From: Viola odorata
Lineage: Eukaryota > Streptophyta > Magnoliopsida > Malpighiales > Violaceae
Assembly: GCA_963691705.1 (NCBI GenBank)
Contig: OY829546.1
Coordinates: 28,056,040 to 28,120,039, forward strand
DNA length: 64,000 nucleotides
Reading direction: 5' to 3'
The notes beneath the pieces are model-generated. The model saw nothing but the letters and a program-made list of their open reading frames with translations, was not told the DNA's origin and ran no database searches. Position numbers and translations under genes: made by a program. The stretch's first letter is position 1. Each line of letters starts with the position of its first letter. Shown piece after piece: positions 11,542 to 23,303 of the stretch.

Positions 11542-13152
11542 TCACCTATTGGGACACTCGGCCTTCATATGGCCGCTGCCCCCACATTTGAAGCACTTAA
11601 TGCTTCTAGAAGGCGTTCTTAGGGTGTTTAAGGGTGGTTTTTGAGGGTAAGGTGGCTGATTTGTCGTGTTTGGGGTGGTGTTTGGCTTGGATGTGAAGGG
11701 TGGTTTGGGGCTGTCATTGGTAGACTTAGAAGGGAAGGATGGGGTCTGCCATGCTTTTTGGAAAGGTGAAGGAGAGGTGTAGGGTGTTTTCGGCTTGGCA
11801 GCCACTTGTTTCTCGATTTTTAAGGCCAAATGGAACATCTCCTCCAATGTGTCGTACTTGTGGAAGTCTAGCTGATAGGAAATTTCCTTGTGTAGACCAC
11901 TCATAAAACGAGCCATGGTGGCTTCCGTGGTCTCATTTGTGCTTGCCCTCATCAAACAAGTCAACATCTCGTGGTAGTAGTCACTCACGGTACGGGGACC
12001 TTGATACAACCGTTGGAGACGCTGGTGCAAGTCACGGATGTAGTGCGGGGGCACAAATCGACGCCTCATTTCAGTCCTCAACTCCTCCCAAGTCTCAATA
12101 GGCGGGCTGCCCTCATTTCTCTTAATCAAACAAAGGCGATCCCACCATTGTATCGCTAAGCCCGTGAACTCTACAATGGCCAATTTCAGCTTCTTTGTCT
12201 CGGAGTAGTTGTAACAAGCAAATTGCCTATCCACCTTGTTCTCCCATTCATGAAAAGTATCCGGGTCATCCTTACCCTCGAAGGTAGGGATTGACAACTT
12301 GATACTCGAGAGGTTGTGATCCACTCTCTCCTCATTGTGCCTATAACCCCGCTGCTCGTGTACCTCATCATGATCAAACCTTCGAGCATTGTGAGCGTGT
12401 TCATAGTGAGGTGGATGTTGCTGCCTAGGCTGCTCATAATGGGGTGGGACATATGCATTTGCATGATGTAGGGGAACAGCTAGGTGATTAGCTAATTGGA
12501 GTGGAGTTGGTGTATGTGGTTGTCTAGGGTTATGTGGTGGTGGTCCGGGTGGGGGGGGCTGATGTGGAGGCTGTCTCGTGTCAAGATTGTGGGGGTAGGG
12601 CTGATTGGTTTGCACATGTGGTTGGCTAGGAGGATGAGGAAAGGCGACGCCATGACTGTCCACCAAAAAGTTGCTACGGTTGTGTTCAAGATGTGGTGAC
12701 ACGGTATGGTGAGTATGGTGGCCTAGGGCTTCCTCATCGTGGCCAAGATGGCCGGCTGGTGTAGCCCTATTCGTATGACCCTCTACTTGCGGGAAGGCAT
12801 AGTAGTCTAGACTAGTAGGATCTTGTGGCCGGGTAGTTTGATGGTAATGGGCTTGTGGTGTGTAATTTGGGGCTGGTGTATAAATTGGGGCTTGTGGGGA
12901 AGGCTGGGGTGGGTAAGTCGTGGTTGGAGGGTAATTTGTAGGTTGTGGGGAAGGAGTTGAAACTTTTGCCGCTAAGGCAGCAATGGCAGCCAAGATGTCG
13001 CTAGTGGCTTGCTCTTGTCTTGTGGCATGGTGTTGTAAAGCAGCCACATGTTGGCGAGTCTCTCCCATTTGGACCGTAAGAGAGGCCATTGCCGGGTGTA
13101 GAGGAGAGGACGCATCCGACTCCTCACTCAAATTTGTGCCGTGGTTAGACAT
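11542..13152 (-). CDS. gag: Gag of the gypsy element
   Basis: Nucleocapsid/capsid polyprotein that would form the virus-like particle. The start is placed at the ATG at 13152 (protein begins MSNHGTNLSEES), giving 536 residues. The frame stays open upstream to 13218, but a splice-acceptor-like TTTTTGCAG lies 11 nt before this ATG, and other elements here start the same way. The first half is Pro/His/Gln-rich, with a short stretch before it suggesting a coiled coil. A retrotransposon gag domain follows, with the hallmarks FHEWENKVDRQF, QWWDRL, ETWEELRTEMRRRFVP and ARFMSGLHKEI. A CCHC zinc knuckle (CFKCGGSGHMKAEC) sits at the C-terminus. The TGA at 11544-11542 is in frame with pol, so pol would need readthrough, or the stop is a recent mutation. 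Confidence 0.95.
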   Translation of the reverse strand: MSNHGTNLSEESDASSPLHPAMASLTVQMGETRQHVAALQHHATRQEQATSDILAAIAALAAKVSTPSPQPTNYPPTTTYPPQPSPQAPIYTPAPNYTPQAHYHQTTRPQDPTSLDYYAFPQVEGHTNRATPAGHLGHDEEALGHHTHHTVSPHLEHNRSNFLVDSHGVAFPHPPSQPHVQTNQPYPHNLDTRQPPHQPPPPGPPPHNPRQPHTPTPLQLANHLAVPLHHANAYVPPHYEQPRQQHPPHYEHAHNARRFDHDEVHEQRGYRHNEERVDHNLSSIKLSIPTFEGKDDPDTFHEWENKVDRQFACYNYSETKKLKLAIVEFTGLAIQWWDRLCLIKRNEGSPPIETWEELRTEMRRRFVPPHYIRDLHQRLQRLYQGPRTVSDYYHEMLTCLMRASTNETTEATMARFMSGLHKEISYQLDFHKYDTLEEMFHLALKIEKQVAAKPKTPYTSPSPFQKAWQTPSFPSKSTNDSPKPPFTSKPNTTPNTTNQPPYPQKPPLNTLRTPSRSIKCFKCGGSGHMKAECPNR

Positions 13153-13163
13153 AGACAATGTAC

Positions 13164-14627
13164 CTGCAAAAAGACACAAACGCAATTGCAAATGATAAAG
13201 GGTTAGTCCCTCCCTCACGTGTATCGCTCGTGTTTCGCACTACACTCTAATGCTCTCACAATCTCACCCACTCAAACTTCAGTTCCAAACCAAACAAAAT
13301 AGCTAGCAATGACTCTAAGACTCAATGCGCACAAGGAGAATCAAAGAAAACTAGGGCAGAAATGAAAGGTAAGGAAACCGAATTAGTGTTCAAGGAAAAA
13401 TTGTTTGAGTTTGAACACTAATTAGGTTAGAGTGGATATTGACGTAGGAATCAAGTGACGAAAACTCAAAGACACAAAAGAAAGGCAAGCTCAAAGGACC
13501 AACACTAGAAGAAATTGAGGGAAATGAGACTAAGCTTCACAATTCAAATTTGCGGCAGAATGAAACACTTGATAAATGCACACCTTAACTTGAACGAAAA
13601 CACTTCAAATGCACACATACATTTTGCCTCTTGCTTTGACTCACATGTATTCTTTTTCTTTTGATTGAGGGACTGATTTCACTCTTTTGATCCCTTTCTT
13701 TCTTTTCTTTTTTTTTTTTTTTTTTTTTTGTTTTTTGACTTAGGGATTTCTTTTACTCTTTTGATCCCTTTCTTTTCTTTGCTGTTTTTCTTTTGTAAGT
13801 GCAAGAGAGCTTCAATAAATGTATGAGATGAGGTTTTGATAATTGAAGTGGAAGGCAAATAATTTTGCAAGTTAAAAAAATTTCACGAATTGACGAAATT
13901 TTTTGCTAACGTGCACCGAAATTTTCCACTAAAATAAACCAGAATTTTGAAGTTAAAATGCACCAAATTTTTTGCTAAAATGCACCCAAGTTTTGGCTAA
14001 CATGCACCTAAAGTTGCCACTAAAATGCACCACAATTTTCGCTAATATGCACCAAGATGTGTGACAATGAGCTTAGGCAAATCAGATTGTATGACAAGGA
14101 GTTTATGCCAAGTGTATGACAAACAAAGGGTGAGGGAAGCTTGCTGATTTTAGGGCCGGCTTTGTGCACAAGCAGGTGAGAATACTAGGCTGAAAATAGG
14201 GAGATGTGGCCGAATAGGAAGAGAGGATGAAATGTGAAATACTTGGCTCAAATAAAATCAGTCCACATGGCTCTCATGGCCACCATAGGAAGCTCCAATA
14301 TATTCAGCAGCAAATATTGTCAAGAAGATGAAGATTTCCAGTCACAAAGGACACAATAAACACAAATCAATCCAGCCAATGTGTTTGTGCAAGATCAAAT
14401 CACTAGAAACGAAAATTTTTGACCTAAAATCAGAAATGCTCGGAATGACAAACGATTGATTCCCACGGTTAGAAACAATGTTTCCACCGTGGATATGGAA
14501 GGAATAAGTGTTTGAACCGTAGGAAATGTGATGAACAAGCAATTTCAGTTTAGAGGGACGGTTGTGAAATTTACCCGAAAACAGAAAAAATTTCAGCCGA
14601 TTCAATGGTGAAAACGATGAAGTTTAC
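13164..14627 (-). other. Leader of the gypsy element, possible 5' intron
   Basis: About 1.5 kb of non-coding leader lies between primer site and gag. It could be an intron: donor-like TTG/GTAAAC at 14627 and acceptor TTTTTGCAG at 13164. It contains a long T run near 13708-13730 and a degenerate short tandem repeat. Part of it matches the leader of the element at 46235-50469 (shared text around GGTGGCC-TGAGAGCCATGTGGAC and AGCCGGCC). Confidence 0.5.
13900..14055 (-). repeat. Degenerate 20-30 bp tandem repeat in the gypsy leader
   Basis: Five to six loose copies of a plus-strand pattern GCTAA(A/C)-TGCACC-AATTTT appear at about 24-30 bp spacing. I see no coding potential. It may be a packaging or structural region of the leader RNA, or simply replication slippage. 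Confidence 0.6.
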
Positions 14628-14648
14628 CAACCTAGAGCACGGATTGGA

Positions 14649-14660
14649 GCTCCGCTACCA
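14649..14660 (-). other. Primer-binding site of the gypsy element
   Basis: Minus strand reads TGGTAGCGGAGC two bases after the 5' LTR. It begins with TGG, the complement of a tRNA CCA end. It differs at two positions from the usual plant initiator-tRNA-Met box TGGTATCAGAGC, so the primer tRNA is uncertain. The identical box follows LTRs of the other families in this window. Confidence 0.8.
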
Positions 14661-14662
14661 CT

Positions 14663-15438
14663 TGATAAGGCCCTAGCTCCTTTTGGAGGAGTTTAGCCGC
14701 TGATTTCTTGGAAGAAGCCGGATCTAGTCTCTTTCGGAGGTTGGTTTTTGATAGATGGATGGATGAACGGATAATATGAAGGAGTATATGAGTAGTATGC
14801 AGCGGATGAACATGGAGGAAAAGGAAAAGGTGTATTTATGATTAACAAATCAGAACTTGGTTCTTAGCAAACCCCCTCAAGATAGACTTGAGTAACCTTG
14901 CTGAAAAGAACAAAGGATCTCTAATCAATTCAGCCCTCTCATCAAAAGAGATGAGCAACCCGAATTGGAGAAGATAGTGTGCTGGTTTTAAGAACCCTAA
15001 TTAGCTAGCTAAGAGTTGGTCTAGGCTGAAGTTTATCACAAAAACAAAGACAAAGTGCTGAAATGAACTAAATGCACTTTAAATACCCTAGTCTATTTAC
15101 AAGGGGAAAATACCCCACTACCCTTGGACATAAGGGGCTGAACCGCCGGCCTTGAAGTGTTGTAGAAGGGCTGGAACGGCTTGGTTAGACGCTTTCCAAG
15201 TGGCCAAGGGTCAGCCGCGGACGCTCATGGTTTACTAGGGCTAGGCGCGGCAAAACTCATGGCTTCCGAGGGTTTAGGTGCGCGATTCTTCACGGTTTGG
15301 CCGAGCAAGGCATGAACGCATGTAACCCATTGTTCCCGTGGCTTTATGTCACTTTCTTCGGCTCTAAGACTCTTCAAGAGGGTGGCTGCTACAGCCTTGC
15401 TCCGAGTGAAGTATCCTTGAGCATTGGTGCTCGTATCA
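14663..15438 (-). repeat. 5' LTR of the gypsy element
   Basis: Right-hand copy, which is upstream in the element's own direction. It differs from the left copy by G at 14762 (A at 7233) and G at 14824 (A at 7295). It should carry the promoter. Confidence 0.97.
15077..15085 (-). promoter_or_regulatory. TATA-like box in the gypsy 5' LTR
   Basis: Minus strand reads TATTTAAAG in a G+C-richer surround. The same core appears in the array 3 LTR. Placement in the LTR suits a U3 core promoter, but no start site can be read from sequence. Confidence 0.45.
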
Positions 15439-15443
15439 CAGAC
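15439..15443. other. Target site duplication CAGAC, right
   Basis: Direct copy of 7129-7133, right after the terminal TATCA of the right LTR. Array 1 sequence resumes here without loss. Confidence 0.97.
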
Positions 15444-18400
15444 GAAGTCCGATCATGGATCACAAAGGATTTATGGAATCCTCTATGTATTATGTTTATT
15501 TTGTTCAAATTTTAGGACGTTTGGACCGGCGGATCGTCCAAAAGATCATGCCAACATTCCCTTTGACAGTAGTACTATACAGACAAGGATTCTAAGACGA
15601 GTCAGGCGACTTCGTCCGAACCTAGCCGGCACTTTACAAGTCTGATCTAGCACATTTTGGAACCTTCAGGATCTTAGCTTTCATTTGGAACACGTTTCAG
15701 CCCATTTGGCCTAGTGGTTTGAAAGTTATGCAAGTCGACATTATGGTGCGCAGTGTACGCGAGAAAACATACGACTTGAGGTTTCGGCCCAAACCTTGGC
15801 CCGGTGATGGAGAACTCGACATGGGCTGCTGGAATGTATTTAAATATATTTATATTTACTTTAATTAGTTAATTAGTTAATTAACTTATTTTCCTTAATT
15901 ATAACTCCTACAACTTATCAGATTATGGTTTGCTTGTAAACTCCTTATAAGGAGCCGTTTAGCTCCATTATTTAGTTGGCTGTTATTTTGATAAATCAAG
16001 ACATTGCCTTTGTAAATATCTACCCATTGTTCATCAATTGAACCTTGTTTGTTCTCAAGTCCTCAATACTCGAGTCATCAACAAGTAAACCCGAAATTGT
16101 ATTCCACTTGTTCGCCTGCCGTAGGTTGATATCCACAATGCATATAGGCTTAGTGATTCGACCATGGATCCTCCCTTGTTCGAACTAGGTTGGCTAGTGC
16201 TTAGCGATCAGTAGGCTTACGTTGTCTAAGCGAGTTATCTTATTCCGCATCGAAATCTGTCTTTGAACAACGATCAGAATTACGCATTACGTATCCTACG
16301 CAACTAGGATCGTATTATCAAGCATGGCCTTGGTACTTCCTGTATGGGTGTTGACTTCCCCTACACTTAGGCCATTTTGCATCTTCTGTCTTTAACCCCA
16401 GGAACAACCATCAATGGATACTACTCACCAGCTAAGGACGTGATACGATCCCAAGAAGTATCACGCGACTACATGGACAAAAATGTCAAGACATGATGGA
16501 GCAGATGGAGTCCAATCAGGGATCACAAAGGCTTGATGGAAACCTCTATGTGTTATGTTTATTGTGTCCAAATTTCAGGACGTTTGAACAAGTGTATCGT
16601 CCAAAATATCAAGCCAACATTCTCATTGATAGTAGTCCTTCACAGACATGGATTCTAAGATGCGTCAACCATGTTTTGGAAACTTCAGGATGTGAGCTTT
16701 CGTTTTGAATAAGTTTCAGCCCATTTGGCCTAGTGGTTTGAAAGTTATGTAAGATGACATTATGGTACGCAGTGTGTACGCAAGACAACATACGACTTGA
16801 GGTTTCGGACCAAACCTTGGCCCGATGATGGAGAACTCAACATGGGCTGCTGGAATGTATTTAAATATATTTATATTTACTTTAATTAGTTAATTAAGTT
16901 ATTTTCCATAATTATAACTCCTACATCTTATTAGATTATGGTTTGCTTGTAAACTATTTATAAGGAGCGTTTAGCTCCATTATTGAGTTGGCTGTTATTT
17001 TGGTAAATCAAGACATTGTCTTTGCAAATCTCTGCCCATTGTTCATCAATTGAACCTTGTTTCTTCTCAAGTCCACAATACTCGAGTCATCAACAAGTAA
17101 ACCCGAAATTGCATTTCACTTGTTGGTCTGCCCTAGGTTGATATCCACAAGGGATATAGGTTTAGTGATTCGACCAAGGATCCTCCCTTGTTGAAACTAG
17201 GTTGGCTGGTGCTTAGTGATCAGCAGGCTTACGTTGTCTATTGTGGATACTACTCATCAGCAGGCTTACGCTGTCTTTAACCCCAGCAACAACCGTCAAT
17301 GGATACTACTCACCAGCTAAGGACGTGATACGATCCCAAGACGTATCACACGACTACATGGACAAAAACATCAACACATGATGGAGCAGATGGAGTCCGA
17401 TCTGGGATCACAAAGGCTTCGTGGAAACCTCTATGTGTTATGTTTATTGTGTCCAAATTTCAGGACGTTTGGACGAATGTATCGTCCAAAAGATCAAGCC
17501 AACATTCTCATTGATAGTAGTCCTTCATAGACAAGGATTCTAAGACACGTCAACCATGTTTTGGAAACTTCAAGATGTGAGCTTTCGTTTGGAATAAGTT
17601 TCAGCCCATTTGGCCTAGTGGTTTGAAAGTTATACAAGTCGACATTATGGTATGCAGTGTATACGCGAGAAAACATACGACTTGAGGTTTCGTCCCAAAC
17701 CTTGGCCCGATGATGGAGAACTCGACATGGGCTGCTGGAATGTATTTAAATATATTTATATTTACTTTAATTAGTTAATTAGTTAATTAAGTTATTTTCC
17801 ATAATTAAAACTCCTACAACTTATCAGATTAGGGTTTGCTTGTAAACTCTTTATAAGGAGCCATTTAGCTCCATTATTGATTTGGCTGTTATTTTGATAA
17901 ATCAAGACATTGTCTTTGCAAATCTCTGCCCATTGTTCATCAATTGAACCTTGTTTCTTATCAAGTTTGCAATACTCGAGTCATCAACAAGTAAATCCGA
18001 AATTGCATTCCACTTGTTCGTCTGCCCTAGGTTGATATCCACAAGGGATATAGGCTTAGTGATTCGACCAAGGATCCTCCATTGTTGCAACTAGGTTGGC
18101 TGGTGCTTAGTGATCAGCAGGCTTTCATTTTCTAAGCGAGTTATCTTATTCCGCATCGAAATCCTTCTTTGAACAACGATCAGAATTACGCGTTACGTAT
18201 CCTACGCAACTAGGATCGTATTACCCAGCATGTCCTTGCTACTTCCTGTATGGGTGTTGACTTACCCTACACTTAGGCCATTTTGCATCTTCTGTCTTTA
18301 ACCCCAAGAACAACCATCAATGGATACTACTCACCAGCTAATGACGTGATACGATCCCAAAACGTATCACGAGACTACATGGACAAAAACTTCAAGACAT

Positions 18401-21400
18401 GATGGAGCAGATGGAGTCGAATTTGGGATCACAAAGGCTTGATGGAAACCTCTATGTGTTATGTTTATTGTGTCCAAATTTCAGGAAGTTTGAACGAGTG
18501 TATCGTCCAAAAGATCAAGCCAACATTCTCGTTGACAGTAGTACTACGCAGACAAGTATTCTAAGATGGGTCAGGCGAGTTCGTCTGAACCTAGCCAGCG
18601 CTTTACAAGTCCGATCGACAACGTTTTGGAACATTCAGGATGTTAGCTTTCATTTGGAACACGTTTCAGGCCATTTGGCCTAGTGGTTTGAAAGTTGTGC
18701 AAGTCGACATTTTGGTGCGCAGTGTGTATGCGAGACAACATACGACTTGAGGTTTCTGCCCAAACCGTGGCCTGATGATGGAGAACTCGACATGGGCTGC
18801 TGGAATGTATTTAAATATATTTATATTTACTTTAATTAGTTAATTAGTTAATTAAGTTATTTTCCTTAACTAGAACTCCTACAACTTATCAGATTAGCGT
18901 TTGCTTGTAAACTCTTTATATAGAGCCATTTAGCTCCATTATTGAGTTGGCTGTTATTTTGATAAATCAAGACATTGTCTTTGCAAATCTCTGCCCATTG
19001 TTCATCAATTGAACCTTGTTTCTTCTCAATACCGCAATACTCGAGTCATCAACAAGTAAACTCAAAATTGCATTCCACTTGTTCGTCTGCCCTAGGTTGA
19101 TATCCACAAGGGATATAGGCTTAGTTATTCAACCTTGGTTCGAACTAGGTTGGCTATTGCTTAGCGATCAGCAGGCTTACGTTGTCTAAACGAGTTATCT
19201 TATTCCGCATTGAAATCCATCTTTGAACAACGATCAGAATTACACGTTACGCATCCTACGCAACTAGGATTGTATCACCCAGCATGGCCTTGCAACTTCC
19301 TATATGGGTGTTGACTTCCCCCACACTTAGGCCATTTTGCATCTTCTGTCTTTAACCCCAGCAACAACCGTCAATGGATACTACTCACCAGCGAAGGACG
19401 TGATACGATCCCAAGACGTATCACACGACTACATGGACAAAAATGTCAAGACATGATGGAGCGGATGGAGTCCAATCAGGGATCACAAAGGCTTGATGGA
19501 AACCTCTATGTGTTCTGTTTATTGTGTCCAAATTTTAGGACGTTTGGACGAATGTATCATCCAAAAGATCAAGCCAACATTCTCATTGATAATAGTCCTT
19601 CACAGACAAGGATTCTAAGACGCGTGAACCATGTTTTGGAGACTTCAGGATGTTAGCTTTCGTTTGGAATAAGTTTCAACCCATTTGGCCTAGTGGTTTG
19701 AAAGTTATGCAAGTCGACATTATGGTACGCAGTGTGTACGCGAGAAAACATACGACTTGAGGTTTCGGACCAAACCTTGGCCCGATGATGGAGAACTCGA
19801 CATAGGATGCTAGAATATATTTAAATATATTTATATTTACTTTAATTAGTTAATAAGTTAATTAAGTTATTTTCCTTAATTATAACTCCTACAACTTATC
19901 AGATTATGGTTTGCTTGTAAACTCTTTATAAGGTGCCGTTTAGCTCCATTATTGAGTTGGCTGTTATTTTGATAAATCAAGACATTGTCTTTGCAAATCT
20001 CTTCCCATTATTCATCAATTGAACCTTGTTTCTTCTCAAGTCCCCAATACTCGAGTCGTCGACAAGTAAACCTGAAATTGCATTCCACTTGTTCGTCTGC
20101 CCTAGGTTGATATCCACAAGGGATATAGGCTTAGTGATTCGACCAAGGATCCTCCCTTGTTGAAACTAGGTTGGCTGGTGCTTAGTGATCAGCAAGCTTT
20201 CGTTTTCTAAGCGAGTTATCTTATTCCGCATCGAAATCCATCTTTGAACAACGATCAGAATTACGCGTTACGTATCCTACGCTACTAGGGTTGTATTACC
20301 CAGTATGGCCTTGCTACTTCCTGTATGGGTGTTGATTTCCCCTACACTTAGGCCATTTTGCATCTTCTGTCTTTAACCCTAGGAACAACCATCAATGGAT
20401 ACTACTCACCAGCTAAGGACGTGATACGATCAGGGATCACAAAGGCTTGGACGAGTGTATTGTCCAAAAGATCAAGCTAACATTCTCGTTGACAGTAGTA
20501 CTACGCAGACAAGCATTCTAAGATGCGTCACGCGACTTCGTCCAGACCTAGCAAGCGCTTTACAAGTCCGATCGACAACATTTTGGAACCTTCAGGATGT
20601 TAGCTTTCATTTGGAACATGTTTCAGCCCATTTGGTCTAGTGGTTTGAAAGTTATGCAGGTCGACATTATGGTGCGTAGTGTGTACGCGAGACAACATAA
20701 GACTTGAGGTTTCAGCCCAAACCTTGGCCTGATGATGGAGAACTCGACATGGGCTGCTGGAATGTATTTAAATATATTTATATTTTCTCTAATTAGTTAA
20801 TTAGTTAATTAAGTTATTTTCCTTAATTAGAACTCCTACAACTTATCAGATTAGGGTTTGCTTGTAAACTCTTTATAAGGAGCCATTTAGCTCCATTATT
20901 GAGTTGGCTGGTCTTTGAAAATCTCTGCCCATTGTTCATCAATTGAACCTTGTTTCTACTCAAGTCCACAATACTCGAGTCATCAACAAGTAAACTCGAA
21001 ATTGCATTCCACTTGTTCGTCTGCCTTAGGTTGATATCCACAAGGGATGTAGGCTTAGTGATTCGACCATGGATCCTCCCTTGTTCGATCTAGGTTGGCT
21101 GGTGCTTAGCGATCAGCAGGCTTACGTTGTCTAAGTGAGTTATCTTATTCCGCATCGAAATCCATCTTTGAACAACGATCAGAATTACATGTTACGTATC
21201 CTACGCAACTAGGATCGTATCACCCAGCATGGCCTTGCAACTTCCTATATGGGTGTTGACTTCCCCCACACTTAGGCCATTTTGCATCTTCTGTCTTTAA
21301 CCCCAGCAACAACCATCAATGGATACTACTCACCAGTTAAGGAAGTGATACGATCCCAAGACGTATCACGCGACTGCATGTACAAAAATGTCATGACATG

Positions 21401-22409
21401 ATGGAGCAGATGGAATCCGATCAGGGATCACAAAGGCTTGATGGAAACCACTATGTGTTATGTTTATTGTGTCCAAATTTCAGGACTTTTGGACAAGTGG
21501 ATCGTCCAAAAGATCAAGGCAACATTCTTGTTGACTGTAGTCCTACGCAGACGAGGATTCTAAGACACATCAGGCGACTTTGTCTGAACCTAGCCAGCAC
21601 TTTAGAAGTCCGATCGACCACGTTTTGGAACCTTCAGGATTTTAGCTTTCATTTGGAACACGTTTCAGGCCATTTGGCCTAGTGGTTTGAAAGTTGTGCA
21701 AGTCGACATTATGGTGCACAGTGTGTATGCGAGACAATATACGACTTGAGGTTTCAGCCCAAACCTTGGCCCGATGATGGAGAACTCAACATGGGCTGTT
21801 GGAATGTATTTAAATATATTTATATTTACTTTAATTAGTTAATTAGTTAATTAAGTTATTTTCCTTAATTATAACTCCTACATCTTATCAGATTATGGTT
21901 TGTTTGTAAACTCTTTATAAGGAGCCGTTTAGCTCCATTATTGAGTTAGCTGTTATTTTGATAAATCAAGACATTGTCTTTGCAAATCTCTGCCCATTGT
22001 TCATTAATTGAACCTTGTTTCTTCTCAAGTCCGCAATACTCGAGTCGTCAACAAGTAAACCCGAAATTGCATTCCATTTGTTCTACTGCCCTAGGTTGAT
22101 ATCCACAAGGGATATAGGCTTAGTGATTCGACCAAGGATCGTCCCTTGTTCAAACTAGGTTGGCTGGTGCTTAGTGATCAGCAGGCTTACGTTGTCTAAG
22201 CGAGTTATCTTATTCTGCATCGAAATCCGTCTTTAAACAACGATCAAAATTACGCGTTACGTATCCTACGCAACTAGGATCGTATTACCCAACATGGCCT
22301 TGCTACTTCCTGTATGGGTGTTGACTTCCCCCACACTTAGGCCATTTTGCATCTTCTGTCTTTAACCCATCAACAACCATCAGTGGATACTACTCACCAG
22401 CTAAGGAAG

Positions 22410-23303
22410 TGATACGATCCCAAGACGTATCACGCGACTACATGGCCAAAAACATCAAGACATGATGGAGCAGATGGAGTCCGATCAGGGATCACAAAGG
22501 CTTGATGGAAACCTCTATGTGTTATGTTTACTGAGTCCAAATTTCAGGACGTTTGGACGAGTGTATCATCCAAAAGATCAAGCCAACATTCTCATTGACA
22601 GTAGCCCTTCACAGACAAGGATTCTAAGACGCGTCAACAATGTTTTGGAAACTTCAGGATGTTAGCTTTCATTTGGATAAGTTTCAGCCCCTTTGGCCTA
22701 GTGGTTTGAAAGTTATGCAAGTCGACATTATGGTACGCAGTGTGTACGCGAGACAACGTACGACTTGAGGTTTCGGCCCAAACCTTGGCCTGATGATGGA
22801 GAACTAGACATGGGCTGCTGGAATGTATTTAAATATATTTATATTTACTTTAATTAGTTAATTAAGTTATTTTCCTTAATTATAACTACATCTTATCAAA
22901 TTAGGGTTTGCTTGTAAAACTTTACATAAGGAGCCGTTTGGCCTCCTTATTCAGTTGGCTTTTATTTGATAAGTTCAGAACGTTTGTTCTTCAATATTTG
23001 CCCATTGTTCAAGCGCTGAACACTTGTTCTTCTTGAGTCAGTAATACTTGAGTCTCATACAAGTAAATCATTGGAATTGCATTATTGTGTCGATTGTCTT
23101 AGTTTGATTCTCACCTAGTCGAGTCTAGATCTAAGAATCTGACACAAGATCCTTGACGTGAAATCGACTAGGGCTCTTAGCATTCAGTTGGTGAGGTGGT
23201 CTATGTTCGCACGAGTCAAGTTAATTATTCCGCATTGAAATTCATCTTTGAACAACGATCAGAATTACGTGCAACGCATCCTACGCAACTAGGATCGTAT
23301 TAG
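22410..23303 (+). repeat. Chimeric last unit of array 1
   Basis: The first ~480 bases are a normal array 1 LTR body. From about 22890 to 23303 the sequence instead follows the array 2 LTR type: TTGGCCTCCTTA, a CTTGTTCTTCTTGAGTC stretch, ATTGCATTATTGTGT, GATCCTTGACGTGAAATCGA, then CTACGCAACTAGGATCGTATTA. The array ends here and unrelated sequence starts at 23304. The unit looks like a recombinant between two related LTR families, or an ancestral form. Confidence 0.7.

Larger units (their letters stand above)
7134..15438 (-). mobile_element. Young Ty3/gypsy chromovirus-type LTR retrotransposon (CRM-like)
   Basis: Complete 8,305-bp element on the minus strand with two 776-bp LTRs (TG...CA ends), a primer-binding box, a gag with a CCHC knuckle, a pol in the order protease, RT, RNase H, integrase, a polypurine tract and a perfect 5-bp target duplication. 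The LTRs differ at two positions seen by eye (7233/14762 and 7295/14824). At commonly used plant substitution rates that suggests an insertion about a hundred thousand years old. Integrase after RNase H makes it Ty3/gypsy. The gag type, and the pol frame running into the 3' LTR, resemble the centromeric CRM clade, but I could not confirm a CR/chromodomain motif. One in-frame TGA between gag and pol is the only visible lesion. Confidence 0.95.
5725..19758 (+). repeat. 5.7-kb higher-order repeat, copy 2, split by a retrotransposon
   Basis: Second copy of the 5,724-bp block. It is interrupted at 7133/15439 by the gypsy element. Its first ~115 bases (5725-5840) match the sequence following 19758 better than they match 1-116. 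Its continuation from about 5841 switches to matching 117 onward. The exchange point that created the duplication therefore lies in the identical stretch around 5840-5893. Confidence 0.85.
15439..23303 (+). repeat. Array 1, right part
   Basis: Continuation of array 1 after the gypsy insertion. LTR-like unit starts are at 16441, 17326, 18347, 19401, 20422, 21346 and 22410, giving periods of 885, 1021, 1054, 1021, 924 and 1064. The unit at 20422 carries an internal deletion just after its start. The unit at 16441 is short because the LTR end and most of the spacer are lost near 17240. Units after 19925 are more diverged from one another than the duplicated ones. No intact gene is seen. Confidence 0.85.

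Noticed and set aside
13698..13735. Long T run as a terminator or A-tail of a retroposed gene
   Set aside because: It is inside the gypsy leader with no adjacent gene-like sequence or flanking duplication.
1396..22665. Repeated 60-94-codon frames in array 1
   Set aside because: They recur only because the unit repeats, vary in frame and length, and match a decayed LTR-encoded tail rather than a gene.
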